A program made the translations under genes and the position numbers. A DNA stretch of 64,000 bases from Leishmania donovani (taxonomy: Eukaryota > Euglenozoa > Kinetoplastea > Trypanosomatida > Trypanosomatidae). The DNA is taken from the NCBI RefSeq assembly GCF_000227135.1, contig NC_018258.1, forward strand, positions 5,001-69,000, given 5' to 3'. Shown one piece after another: positions 37,501 to 45,806 of this stretch; the first letter of the stretch is position 1; each line of letters opens with the position of its first letter. The notes beneath the pieces are model-generated. The model was not told the DNA's origin. It saw nothing but the letters and a program-made list of their open reading frames with translations, and ran no database searches.

Positions 37501-38133
37501 CTCCTGCGCAATGAGCACCTTCTCGGTACCGTTGATCACGAAGTACCCGCCCTGGTCATGCGGGCACTCGTTTAGCCGCGGCAGCTCATCCTCATCCTTG
37601 CCACTGAGATTGCAGCGCATAGACTTGAGCATGATGGGAATGCGTCCCAGCTCGACGTTGCGCAGGAAGGTGTCGTGCGGCGTGTCCGCGTGGGGGTGGT
37701 ACAACTCTACTCCGAGCGTCACCTGCGCCTGTGCGTCGTACGTCATGTCGCGCAGACGGCACTCGTTCGGGAAGAGCGGTGGGAGCGGGCCACCGGCGAA
37801 GTACGAGTGCGTCTGGTGCGATGGGTTGCCGATCACCACGTCCTGCAACACCAGCCGGGGCTGGTCGCGCTGCTCCTCCATTGTAACACCCGGGTCGTAC
37901 TGGTCGTCTTGGCGCGGGATGACCGCCATGCTCTCAATCATCTTGGGGATGCGCATGAGGAAGTCGTTATACGAGTCGAGCTGCTGGTGCACCAGACCCT
38001 TCTCCCGGAAGAAGGATGAGATGACCTCCCAAATGTCCTCGCTGTCGAGGTCATCGTTGGGGTTCTCGTCGTCGATGCCGTCATCGAGGACTATGTCAGG
38101 GTCTTCCAGATCCAGCAGCTCATCCTGTGCCAT
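34588..38133 (-). CDS. RPB2: RNA polymerase II second-largest subunit
   Basis: An 1181-residue homologue of Rpb2, which forms one side of the Pol II active-site cleft. The acidic N-terminus MAQDELLDLEDPDIVLDD is as expected for the Pol II paralogue. Core segments are conserved: GGYFVINGTEKVLIAQER, the YICPVETPEGGSIGLLKN fork-loop region, GYNQEDSIIMSRSAVERG, the GDKFCSRHGQKG hybrid-binding segment and GLRFGEMERDC. The C-terminal zinc site CNMCG...CKGC is intact. It transcribes the polycistronic units and the spliced-leader RNA genes. The ATG at 38131-38133 is chosen because the 74 codons upstream are leader-like and run into poly-pyrimidine. RPA135 and RPC128 are the alternatives, but Pol II is favoured by overall similarity. 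From memory it is annotated in this position on L. major chromosome 31. Confidence 0.95.
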   Translation of the reverse strand: MAQDELLDLEDPDIVLDDGIDDENPNDDLDSEDIWEVISSFFREKGLVHQQLDSYNDFLMRIPKMIESMAVIPRQDDQYDPGVTMEEQRDQPRLVLQDVVIGNPSHQTHSYFAGGPLPPLFPNECRLRDMTYDAQAQVTLGVELYHPHADTPHDTFLRNVELGRIPIMLKSMRCNLSGKDEDELPRLNECPHDQGGYFVINGTEKVLIAQERQAANHVYTFSRQKGLLCEVKSIVEGSLNKPRTLQIIMQYKNKGPGSGFENLMCRVAQMDETIPLFVLFRAMDMVADKEILQTVVPDLKDTAMLELLRGSMSDASTLQIFTREEALGYIGRRLGKQDAMANLQREAESLLMRDLLPHMGTDPSANRTKCLYMGYMVHKLLLVALGRHEETDRDFLGHKRIDVAGTLLTVQLQTFLAQVRKEMIKTLQDHAANPRGVFSFGRVIHSKLITDGLRRCLATGNFGDLKTGNIKTGVAQTLNRLTYSSSLSNLRRIQNPIAASSKATRPRNLHCTQWGYICPVETPEGGSIGLLKNVALMCLMSRGTDHAEVVQAVQARIDGFRTIGLEDTADVRVARVFVNGTMIGVDRNPERLLHDLRTRRRNGELSNEVSIVRDIRDREIRVFSDAGRCLRPLFVAENCHLKLRKSGMRNLLVSEKAGGKKSISWNTALKKGYVELIDCEEEDSLLIAMTPNEVEKNYYYSHCEMDPSMILGICASIIPYPNHNQSPRNTYQSAMGKQAMGIYASNFNMRMDTTAHVLFYPQKPLVRTKAMTYMHSNDLPAGHNAVVAISCYSGYNQEDSIIMSRSAVERGFFRSAFWRSFKAKEERQKRDALETFENPDRELCRVKRADYSKLDTDGLIKPGMRVLGGDVVVGKTIPLPEADLEKLTTGNTKITKRDASITSRTTEKGVVDKVMLTMNNNDRFTKVKIRTIKIPNIGDKFCSRHGQKGTNGIQFRQEDMPFNRDGIVPDLIINPHAIPSRMTVAHLIETLAGKVACYKGGEVYATPFCSVVVDDFGKALHALRSQRYGNECLYNGHTGLPLDHLIFFGPTFYQRLKHLSGDKIHARPRGPLQPLVRQPTEGRAHEGGLRFGEMERDCMLSYGASQWLRERLFRVSDYYTVHVCNMCGTICVADTKLNRYQCKGCENDTRISQVLMPYACKLLFQELMSMTILPRLGTGPL

Positions 38134-38734
38134 GGCGAATGTGCGCGTGTAAGCGGGGGAAGAGGGAGAGGGAGCTGGAATGAGGGTAAGAACACGAGAG
38201 AAAGACGCCCAAAGGAAAGCGGCGGGGGGGGGGGAAGGGCACGAGAGCGTTGAATCTCGCCCGCATACTGCGGCGACGGGATATGGACAAAGGGCAACAA
38301 CACGCGAGAGACAAGAGAAGGTGAAGGGGCTGAGCAGGGCAGGTGAACGGCTCACGTGTGCGTGACATGGTGCCGCACTGCACGACCATCACAATGGGGC
38401 ATAACAGCGAAGGACAGGGAGACCTCATGGAGGCGTGCGTCCCATCGAGCAGCGGTGGCCTCCGATGTAGGGGATACAGCGGGGCGTCAACAGCAGTAGT
38501 GAGCATACGTGCACAAACACGGCGTCATTCCCGACGGCTGCACTTGTCTCGCTTTTTTTTTGCCTTCGCCTTGATGCCGTCTATGGCATAGCAGCCCCTC
38601 GTACCGAGCGCAGCACAGAGCTCTTCTACACGAATGCGTGGGGGTGCACACGAGCAGGCACCCGCACATCACGCGTGCTGCTGGCTGTTTCAGTGCCGCT
38701 CGACGCCCTGTAGTTGAGTGTGAAGGTGCTCGAT
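38134..38734. other. Spacer upstream of RPB2
   Basis: No gene seen. The plus strand is purine-rich from 38150 to 38250, with an 11-G run at 38224-38234 forming the RPB2 polypyrimidine tract. The right part would be 3' UTR of the small coiled-coil gene. Confidence 0.6.
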
Positions 38735-39418
38735 TTAGCGCTCCACGGGCGCCAGGCGGTCACGCTCACGGCTGCGTATGCTGTCTGTGTCGAGGGCGAG
38801 TTTCCGTTCCTTGTCCGCAATGAGCTGCACCAGGAGCTGAGCCTGAGCCTCGGCGCCAGCAGTGCTCGCTTCCACTTGTCTCATCTCCGCCGTCAAGCTG
38901 TGAAGCGAGTCGGCGTGCCGCGCCTGCGTCTGCGCGAATTCGCGCTGAGCCTCCCGCAACGCTTGTCGCCGTCGCGCGTTGGTCGAGGCAGCCACGAGCG
39001 CTTGTGCAGCCGCGGCCCTGCTTTGGCCATCGACTGCTGCGCCGTCCGCTTGCAGCGCACCGTCTTCGCCCCGCAAAGCGGCTTCGTCTTTGCTGAGCAG
39101 CGCGTCTTCGCGGCAGAGGTGCTGCAAGTCCTCCGTGAGCGCCGCATTGCCACCCACGGCGGCCTCCATCGCGGCTTGCGCATCCGCCTCCACCACAGCG
39201 TACTTTGCCTCCCACGCGTGTAGGGCGCGAGTGCTGTTCTGAATGCGCATCCATTGCGGTGACGGCCTCGGAAAAGATGTGCTTGTCGTGCCAAGTGGGG
39301 CTTCTAGAGCAGCTGGGATGCCGCGATCGTCTCTCGACGCCGCTTTCGCATGAGGTGAGGTCGCAGTGGCCGGGGCGCCCCCACTTCGGCGCTCTGCAGT
39401 GAACGCTGCAGTGTCCAT
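38735..39418 (-). CDS. Small coiled-coil protein of unknown function, 227 residues
   Basis: The ATG at 39416-39418 begins MDTAAFTAERRSGG; the frame is open far upstream but low-complexity there. Residues 1-55 are Ala/Thr/Ser/Pro-rich and disordered. Residues 57-215 are Ala/Gln/Glu/Arg-rich and strongly helical, with heptad spacing (HAWEAKYAVVEADAQAAME, AEAQAQLLVQLIADKERKL), broken by an Asp/Gly-rich segment near 110-130. No family is recognised. It is probably a structural or scaffold protein. Confidence 0.65.
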   Translation of the reverse strand: MDTAAFTAERRSGGAPATATSPHAKAASRDDRGIPAALEAPLGTTSTSFPRPSPQWMRIQNSTRALHAWEAKYAVVEADAQAAMEAAVGGNAALTEDLQHLCREDALLSKDEAALRGEDGALQADGAAVDGQSRAAAAQALVAASTNARRRQALREAQREFAQTQARHADSLHSLTAEMRQVEASTAGAEAQAQLLVQLIADKERKLALDTDSIRSRERDRLAPVER

Positions 39419-39889
39419 ACCACCTGCGAGCCAAGCACCGTCACGCCGGAACGTGTGATTGGCGAAAGAAGGACTCGCCGTGGAGGGAAGCCGGCGGGTG
39501 CAAGAAGAAAAGACGGCAAACGGTGGCGCAGCGCATGCGGTACAGTGACATGAATCAGGGCCGGCATGTGCAGAGTAGTGGGCAGGTGCGCTGGCTGCCC
39601 CCATCCAGCTCCTCAGCCCACGACAGATACATCTCCTAGGAGGAGTGCCAGCGCGCTGCTGGTTGGCGCTCTTGCGTGCTTGATGCGCAGATGTGGCCGT
39701 GGCACCGTGAGAGAGTGTGTATGTGTATGCGAGACACAGGAAAGAAAGCGCAGGAGCAGCAGCTCCCCTTACCAAAACAAACATCAGAGCATAGAGCGGC
39801 GAGGATCACTGTCGGCGGCGCATACTTCTCCACGCACGGCCCGCTGCCTCCTTCACAGACGCCAGTCCCTCGGCCAAACGATGTCGATG
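39419..39889. other. Spacer
   Basis: No gene seen. It would contain the small coiled-coil gene's leader and the 3' UTR of the seipin mRNA. Confidence 0.55.
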
Positions 39890-41416
39890 CTACTCTTCCT
39901 TCTTCACTGGGGAGTAGTTGAACGATTGGGAGCGGCGCAGCTGAGAGGTGTCGAGGCTATCGTAAAATTCGTTGCTGCTGCGGTGTCGGCGCAAACTTGG
40001 AGGCGCCATGTTCTTTACCGCCGTGGCAGGCATATCGCGCGGCGATGCAAAGAACTCGGCGCCCGAGTCATCCTCGTCGAACGATTCCAGCGGCTGCTCG
40101 CGGAACCAGCGCCAATAAGCGTGGGCGAGGAGCCCGAGTAGACTGCCGACGCTTACCACTGCGAACGCAGCAAAGAGGATGGCGACAAGTAGCAGAAACG
40201 TGGAGACGGGGTAGTCGGTCAGCCACCGCGCCACTCCCGTGAGCTGCACGGTGGAGAAAAAGATGAGCCGCGACACTTTAACGCGTGAGGGTGCGCCGAC
40301 GTCAGGGAGCTGGTAAAGCGTGAAGTTCATGGCGCGCAAGCGGGGCTGCAGGTCAAGAGGAGGCGTGAAGCGGTGGTAGACCTCCAGCACAACCGCCACC
40401 TCGCGGGATGAGTCGATGGGCGGAAACGGCGCGCTATCCTGCTGGCGCAGCGCACTTACTAGGTACTCGTACGACCACACCGGCAGGCAGAACCAAAATC
40501 GCAGCACCTTCTCCAGCAGTAGCACGAACCACGACCGGTTTAGCGGTCCGGTGCGCACCGTGACGGAGGTACTTTTCGTGAAGAGAACGTCGAGCTGGGC
40601 AACGGACTGCACGGCCATGGCGTCCTCGGAGAAGAGCATGGCGGACTCCAGGATGAGTGATACGACCCGGCCCACCTCCTCTTTCGCCAGCACCACCTGC
40701 ACCTTAGCCGTGTACTCGCCCTTCGCGTTGAACATGGCGGGCCCTAACTGGAAGAGACTCTCGAGATTGACGCCTCCTCTCGGAGAGAAGACCTCTGCCG
40801 AGGCGGCGGTGCGAGGGATGTGCATGGTGGTGGAGGCCAGGTGACTGTTAACGAAGTGGCTCAGCAGCGAGAACTTTGCATCTGCAAACTGCCCCATGTG
40901 CTGATGCAGGAGGCTGAGAGAGTCGACGCGCTGCGTCCTGGACTGGATGAGCTCGCGTGTCTCTCGGTCGGGGAGAATGAAATCCCTGAGTGCCGTGTCC
41001 TCTGGCAAGTGCCGCATCCAGTCGTCTTCGTGGAATGGCAGCGCGTTGAAGTGGAGTGGAACGACGGCGGTGCCAGGCACATTCGCGAGGACGAGGTGAC
41101 GGATGCCTGCAGCAGTGGCTACCGACGTGACAAGGCAGCCAGAGAGGTCCGCAACCAACACCACAAGGGCTGCCATGAGCAGCACGTAAAAGATGATGAC
41201 ATACCGAAGATAGTGGCGGGAGGTCTCCAGAAATGTGTACATGCGCGTGCTGCCCGCCGCGCAGCTATCCTTCACTTGCATGCTGATGGCGGCCTGCAGC
41301 GCCTGCTGCTGCAGGGTGACCTCATGCAGGACGGCATGGAGGCACTCCATCGCGGCGCCTATCATCCCCGTCTTTGGCAGCGGCGGTGACAGCTCTCTTC
41401 GCGAGTGTTTCGGCAT
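39890..41416 (-). CDS. Seipin homologue
   Basis: A 508-residue ER membrane protein with the seipin plan. A cytosolic N-terminus precedes TM1 (about 72-95, YVIIFYVLLMAALVVLVADL). A long lumenal domain runs from about 96 to 410, and TM2 (about 412-437, STFLLLVAILFAAFAVVSVG) leads to a cytosolic acidic/Ser-rich tail. Lumenal landmarks align with human seipin. GEYTAKVQVVLAKEE occupies the place of the beta-strand after the FNAxG/MYGQPY turn. WFVLLLEKVLRFWFCLP is the hydrophobic helix that sits on the droplet surface. TVQLTGVARWLTDYPVSTF matches the FTGLRYLLYNFP segment before TM2. Seipin oligomers organise ER-lipid droplet contacts. The ATG at 41414-41416 is used; the upstream frame crosses a splice tract. 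The extra lumenal segment at about 105-210 is longer than in human. Confidence 0.78.
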   Translation of the reverse strand: MPKHSRRELSPPLPKTGMIGAAMECLHAVLHEVTLQQQALQAAISMQVKDSCAAGSTRMYTFLETSRHYLRYVIIFYVLLMAALVVLVADLSGCLVTSVATAAGIRHLVLANVPGTAVVPLHFNALPFHEDDWMRHLPEDTALRDFILPDRETRELIQSRTQRVDSLSLLHQHMGQFADAKFSLLSHFVNSHLASTTMHIPRTAASAEVFSPRGGVNLESLFQLGPAMFNAKGEYTAKVQVVLAKEEVGRVVSLILESAMLFSEDAMAVQSVAQLDVLFTKSTSVTVRTGPLNRSWFVLLLEKVLRFWFCLPVWSYEYLVSALRQQDSAPFPPIDSSREVAVVLEVYHRFTPPLDLQPRLRAMNFTLYQLPDVGAPSRVKVSRLIFFSTVQLTGVARWLTDYPVSTFLLLVAILFAAFAVVSVGSLLGLLAHAYWRWFREQPLESFDEDDSGAEFFASPRDMPATAVKNMAPPSLRRHRSSNEFYDSLDTSQLRRSQSFNYSPVKKEE

Positions 41417-42042
41417 TTCTATGATGAATGCGTGCGCGGCTCCTTCATGGTAGTGAGTGAGTGCGCCGTCGAGGATATGCACGCGTGCGCGTTGCCAGTG
41501 GCTGGAGGACAACTGGGAGGGGATGGCGTGGGATGGCAGAGCAGAGAAAGAAATGAGAATGACGGACGTTGGCGATAGTAGGGGTGGAGGGTGGTAAGAG
41601 GATAAGTCCCGTGAAGCCGCTGTAGCCGCGGAGGTGCGTGAGGGCACGTTTGTGCGGGGATGTACTGCGGGTATATGATGGACTGGTATTTGGGATGCCG
41701 CTAGAAACACCTCAGAGAGGCAGAGAGATGCATCCATGCGCGTTCTGACACTCGCAACCTCAACCGTCGAGTGAAGGGCGCTTCTTCGGCGCCGCGGTCG
41801 TGCTTTACGGTTACTAACGTGTATAGATTGCACAGCATGGGCACGGCTGCCAAGTGAAGTGCGCAGAGCGGCAGCGCTACACCCGTGCTGTGTGTGTGTG
41901 TGTGTGTGTCAGCTTACCTGTTTACACAAACGGAGACCGCGAGACAGCCCGATTTGGACCAGAGCAACAGTTGAAGAGCACGAGCGAAACGCACGCAAGG
42001 CGGCAGCACCTTTTTTTTTTCGCATCGATTGCCGCCGCAGCA
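41417..42042. other. Spacer upstream of seipin
   Basis: No gene seen. On the minus strand a pyrimidine-rich tract runs from about 41605 to 41516 and the first good AG is near 41513-41514 (TCCCAG), about 97 nt before the seipin ATG. A GT repeat lies at 41889-41909. Confidence 0.6.
41889..41909. repeat. GT dinucleotide repeat
   Basis: Uninterrupted (TG)n run of 21 bases in spacer DNA; CA-rich in the transcript. Confidence 0.95.
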
Positions 42043-42516
42043 CTAACCAGCTTCCTCTTCTCGTAGCAGGGCCATGAGGTGGTGCACTCGAGCCGTTGTG
42101 ACTCTTGCGTGAACCAACAGCGCGTGACTGTACACGCGTAGAGTGTCCGCGGTGATGGTGGTCACGGCGGCCTTCCAGTGCGCCAGCATCAACTCCTTTG
42201 CCGCGAGTTCGGCAAGCAAATCGTTGGCGAGTAGGCGCCAAGTGTGCCGCACCAGATCGGATGCTTGACTGAGCCCGTCAAAGAGTGTGGCGCCTTCTTG
42301 GTATATTCTGTGCTCCGCATGGAGTAGCTTGGTAGCGAGCTGAAAGTCCTCCTCCACGGCGCTTTCAAGCTCATTGACTGTCGTGAGATCCGTTAACGCC
42401 TGTAGTCGCTGCGTCCGCTTCGCCAGCCGCGGCAGCAGCGCAGACCAACGCGAGGGCAGCAGCTCTAGGTACTGATCGAGGAGTGTACCTTCCAGGTAGG
42501 CAAGCACCTTTTCCAT
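42043..42516 (-). CDS. All-helical protein of unknown function, 157 residues
   Basis: The first ATG in frame is at 42514-42516 (MEKVLAYLEGTLLDQYLELL). A slightly longer frame starts only with GTG. The sequence is Leu/Ala/His-rich and predicted entirely helical, with evenly spaced hydrophobics (WSALLPRLAKRTQRLQAL, LVRHTWRLLANDLLAELAA) and no membrane segment. A short acidic tail (LREEEAG) closes it. High third-position GC and protein-like composition support a real gene. No family is recognised. Confidence 0.72.
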   Translation of the reverse strand: MEKVLAYLEGTLLDQYLELLPSRWSALLPRLAKRTQRLQALTDLTTVNELESAVEEDFQLATKLLHAEHRIYQEGATLFDGLSQASDLVRHTWRLLANDLLAELAAKELMLAHWKAAVTTITADTLRVYSHALLVHARVTTARVHHLMALLREEEAG

Positions 42517-43151
42517 GTACTTCTGTTGCCCAGGGTGCACCACCGTGGCAGAGTGCACAATGAAAAGAAAAGGCGACGGAAGACAGAAAGCTCGAGGGCA
42601 GTCGAGAGAACAGGATGGGAAACGTTCAGAGGCTGAAGAGCGGCGAGGAGAGAGAGAAAGAGAGAAGGGCTTCTGCGGTCACACGCGCGCGCGCGAAAGA
42701 AAAGAAAACAACTTTTCCGTCTGCGTGGCAGAGGATTGCTCTTCCGGAGTCGGCGCCGCATCCGTGGCGCTCTGCTCTCTGCTGCATCTGCGCGCACGCG
42801 TATTTCCCCAAAGGGAATGGCCGCACAGGGAGGGACGCGAAGAGCACGGCCCTACAGCACGGCAGAGCCGCTTTTGTGAGCATGCGTGGGGGAGTGCGGC
42901 GCACCAAGAGGGGGACGATGGGAAGGGGGTGCGCGCAGAGGACCTGTTTATCTCTTGGCTGTGCGTTGCTTTGCCGCCATTACCCGGTTGGCGTGCTACA
43001 CACACACACATACAGTGACACGCTGCCATTGCCGGCTGCCTGCTTGATTCACCTCAGCAGCTGCCGTGGAATGGGAAGGCATGGCGAGCAGATATTAGAT
43101 TAGGAAGAAAAACGCTACCTTTATAGCGTTACCCGCTTTCAGCTATAGGGC
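42517..43151. other. Spacer downstream of NOP2
   Basis: No gene seen. The plus strand is purine-rich at 42560-42670 (splice tract for the 157-residue gene). A short CA repeat is at 43000-43012. A perfect inverted repeat lies just after the NOP2 stop codon (listed separately). Confidence 0.6.
43111..43130 (-). other. Stem-loop immediately after the NOP2 stop codon
   Basis: A perfect 7-bp inverted repeat (AACGCTA/TAGCGTT) with a 6-base loop, followed on the minus strand by T-rich sequence, about 20 nt after the stop codon. It looks like a short hairpin in the NOP2 3' UTR. Function, if any, is unknown, and chance is possible. Confidence 0.5.
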
Positions 43152-45038
43152 TCACTTACGCGGTTTGTGCGGCTTGCGCTTGCCCTTCAGCTGCCGTTCG
43201 CTGCGAGTCGTTTTGGAGCTCGGTGGAACGCTAAGCTTGTGGTTCTTGACGGGCGCCTTTTCGGCCAACACGACAGCCTTGCCCTTCTCGAGTCGCACCC
43301 GCTTCGAGCCGACCTGGAGCTCCGCGACATCGTCGCTGGCGTGCCCACGCTTCTTAGACGAGGAGGCGGAGGCGCTCCCCGCCCTGGACAGCTTTTTGTC
43401 CGCCCCGTCCTGCTGCTTCGTGGTGCTGTCCGACAACTTCTTCAGCTTGCAGATGAAGAAGCCGTCCATGTTGTGCACGTGCGGAAAGTAGCGGCGGGAG
43501 AACTCGAGGCTGTCATGATAACGGTGGTGGCGGTACTTGGTGAAGCCAGGACGCCCAAATGGCAGCCCCATCTCCACCACCTGCACGTCACGGCGCCTCA
43601 GCGCGAAGTCCACAATCGCCTCATCCTCTTCCACGAGGAAGGAACACGTAGAGTAGACGACGTAACCGCCAATCTTGCAGGCGTCGATGGCGCTCAGCAG
43701 CAGCGCTCGCTGCAGCTGTGAAGCACGCTGAATGTCCTCGTGCTGTTTGCTTGTCTTGATGCTCTTGTCACGCGAGATGATGCCCGTGCCGGAGCAGGGG
43801 GCATCGAGCAGAACGCGGTCAAAGTTGCGCATCACCCTCTCGTAGCCAGTGCCGTCGTAGTTCGTGACGATGCAGTTGGTGACACCGAGGCGCTGTAAGT
43901 TCGCGTTGAGCGACTTGCACCGTGGCTCACTCACATCATTCGCGAAGAGGACGCCGGTGTTCTTCATGAGCTGCGCAATGTACGTCGTCTTTCCGCCCGG
44001 AGCGGCCGACATGTCGAGCACGCGCTCATTCTCCTGCGGAGCGAGGGCCATGACTGGCAGGAAGGAGGCCGCGGCCTGCAGCATGTAGTGACCCGCGAGG
44101 TACTCGATGGTGCCAGCGATGGGGACATTCGACTCGAACACTTGCAGACCAACCTTGGACCACTTCTCCAGCGGCTCGACGTTCATGCCGCGCTTCACAA
44201 GCGCCTGCACCAGATCACGGCGCTTCGCTTTCAGCGTGTTAACGCGAATGGTCGTTGGCCTTGTCTTCTCCATCGCCTCCAAAAAGTCCACCGCCTCGGC
44301 AGGGGGGAACAACTGCAGGATCGAGTCCATGAGGAATTCGCTGTACTCGTACAGCTCGAGGAGGTCCGAGCGGAGAAGCTCGAGATACTCGCCACGTTCG
44401 CGATCTTCTTCGCGCTCCTGCTTGAAGTTGGACAGCACACGAACGGTCTCTTGAATTCGGTCACGCAGCTCCTCTGCAGTGCTCGTTTTGCCAAGCAGCT
44501 GGACGGCTGCGGCGCCGTCCTCTTCCTGCTGCGCCTCATTGTCCCGCTGCTCGCGATCGTGCAGAGGCGTCGGCTTCGCTGTCCGAGTCACAATATCCTC
44601 CTGCTGCTCCGCATCGGCCAGTTGGCGCTGCGCCAGCATGCGGCGGCGGTACTTCTCAGCTTTGACCTCGAAGTCGTCGTCGTCCTGGATTTCCGCGTCG
44701 AAGTCTTCCTCGTCCTCCTCGTCGCCGTCCATGACGTCGTCAAACACGATGTTTTCCTCATCGCCAGCGCCATCCTCGTCATCAGGCGCCCCGTCATAGT
44801 GGCTGCTGTTCACGGCGGCATCATCGTAGTGGAAGCTCGAGTCCTCCTCTTCCTCCTCTTCCTTAGCCACCGGTGCCCTTTGCGCAGCCTTTGGCGCCAT
44901 GGCGGATTTCTTGGCGGTCTTCTTTACGGCGACCACCACTGCAGTGCCGTTCGCCTTCTTGAGCGACTTGGCTGCGGGGGCGGCGGCTTGCGGCACCACC
45001 TTCTTCTTCGCTGCAACGGTGGCCATCTTCTTGCCCAT
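43152..45038 (-). CDS. NOP2: NOP2/NSUN-type 25S rRNA cytosine-C5 methyltransferase
   Basis: A 628-residue nucleolar SAM-dependent RNA methyltransferase. The N-terminus (1-45) is Lys/Ala-rich, followed by a long acidic region with DDEDGAGDEENIVFDD. The FMU/NOL1-NOP2-Sun domain has the SAM loop LDMSAAPGGKTTYIAQL, motif IV LLDAPCSGTG and motif VI YSTCSFLVEEDEAIVDF. Both cysteines of the two-Cys mechanism are present. The C-terminus is basic and low-complexity (ending KGKRKPHKPRK), as in Nop2. Family members methylate large-subunit rRNA and are needed for 60S assembly. The ATG at 45036-45038 gives MGKKMATVAAKKK. Its upstream neighbour YTM1 is another 60S assembly factor on the same precursor RNA. 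Confidence 0.95.
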   Translation of the reverse strand: MGKKMATVAAKKKVVPQAAAPAAKSLKKANGTAVVVAVKKTAKKSAMAPKAAQRAPVAKEEEEEEDSSFHYDDAAVNSSHYDGAPDDEDGAGDEENIVFDDVMDGDEEDEEDFDAEIQDDDDFEVKAEKYRRRMLAQRQLADAEQQEDIVTRTAKPTPLHDREQRDNEAQQEEDGAAAVQLLGKTSTAEELRDRIQETVRVLSNFKQEREEDRERGEYLELLRSDLLELYEYSEFLMDSILQLFPPAEAVDFLEAMEKTRPTTIRVNTLKAKRRDLVQALVKRGMNVEPLEKWSKVGLQVFESNVPIAGTIEYLAGHYMLQAAASFLPVMALAPQENERVLDMSAAPGGKTTYIAQLMKNTGVLFANDVSEPRCKSLNANLQRLGVTNCIVTNYDGTGYERVMRNFDRVLLDAPCSGTGIISRDKSIKTSKQHEDIQRASQLQRALLLSAIDACKIGGYVVYSTCSFLVEEDEAIVDFALRRRDVQVVEMGLPFGRPGFTKYRHHRYHDSLEFSRRYFPHVHNMDGFFICKLKKLSDSTTKQQDGADKKLSRAGSASASSSKKRGHASDDVAELQVGSKRVRLEKGKAVVLAEKAPVKNHKLSVPPSSKTTRSERQLKGKRKPHKPRK

Positions 45039-45806
45039 TGGCAGAGCGGTAGGCGAGATAAGGAGGGAGAGATGAGCAGACGCGGCACTGCACTCAGAGA
45101 GGCACACCCGTGTGTGCTACGTGTGCTACGGTGACGCTTCTTTGTGTGCCGGAGGTGTGCGAGAGTACACTCCCACGGGTGTTGGGCACGGAGCGAGAAG
45201 GAGAGGCAGGGAGAGCGCGCTTGCGTGATGGGGAGGAAAGGTATCGCGGCACAAGGCGCTCGCAGCTTGGATGTGTGTGTGTGTGCGCGCGCGTCACCAC
45301 CCCCAGAAGCTGAAGAACAGAGGCGAGGGCACAGCCAGCACATAGCAAAGCAGCAGGCACGTGGCGCCCCTTCAGAAGAGGGGCAGACTCTCCGTGAGCA
45401 CGGATGAAATGTAACGGAAGAGAGACGCGGCAACGCAACCCCTTCGCTCGTCCACCTTCATGGACGGCACAGTCAAGGGAAAAGCGAGAACGAGACGAGG
45501 CGCGCTGGGCGGCGCCGCGTTCGATGCCGCCGTGAATGGTGCTTTCCGTGTTTCTTCTTGCTGCGATGAGGTTAATCGTGTTTAGTCTCAGAAACGGCAA
45601 GCGCATACAGGCACGCACAACAGGGGGATGGGGGGGGGTGACAAAGGCGACGCGAAGTCGAGCGCGAGGAAGGCGGCAGAGGTGGGGTGCACTGCATCCA
45701 CTTCTACAGTTGCACCCGCTTCGCGATAGGCCATGCACGAATGGCACCGCGGCGTACTTGGCACGCATGGTGACCTTCCCTCCCCCACAAACCCGGTGCG
45801 CCACGG
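45039..45806. other. Spacer between YTM1 and NOP2
   Basis: No gene seen. It contains a GT/GC alternating repeat, a G9 run at 45630-45638 and purine-rich plus-strand patches around 45190-45240. Confidence 0.6.
45272..45293. repeat. Alternating GT/GC repeat
   Basis: (TG)n running into (CG)n, an alternating purine-pyrimidine tract of 22 bases with Z-DNA potential. Confidence 0.85.

Noticed and set aside
38134..38355. N-terminal extension of RPB2 by 74 codons
   Set aside because: The extension crosses a poly-pyrimidine tract that should be the trans-splice signal, and the shorter start gives the acidic Rpb2 N-terminus.
44088..45134. A 348-codon plus-strand open frame
   Set aside because: Antisense to NOP2; its translation is the reverse complement of an acidic tract and a methyltransferase core.
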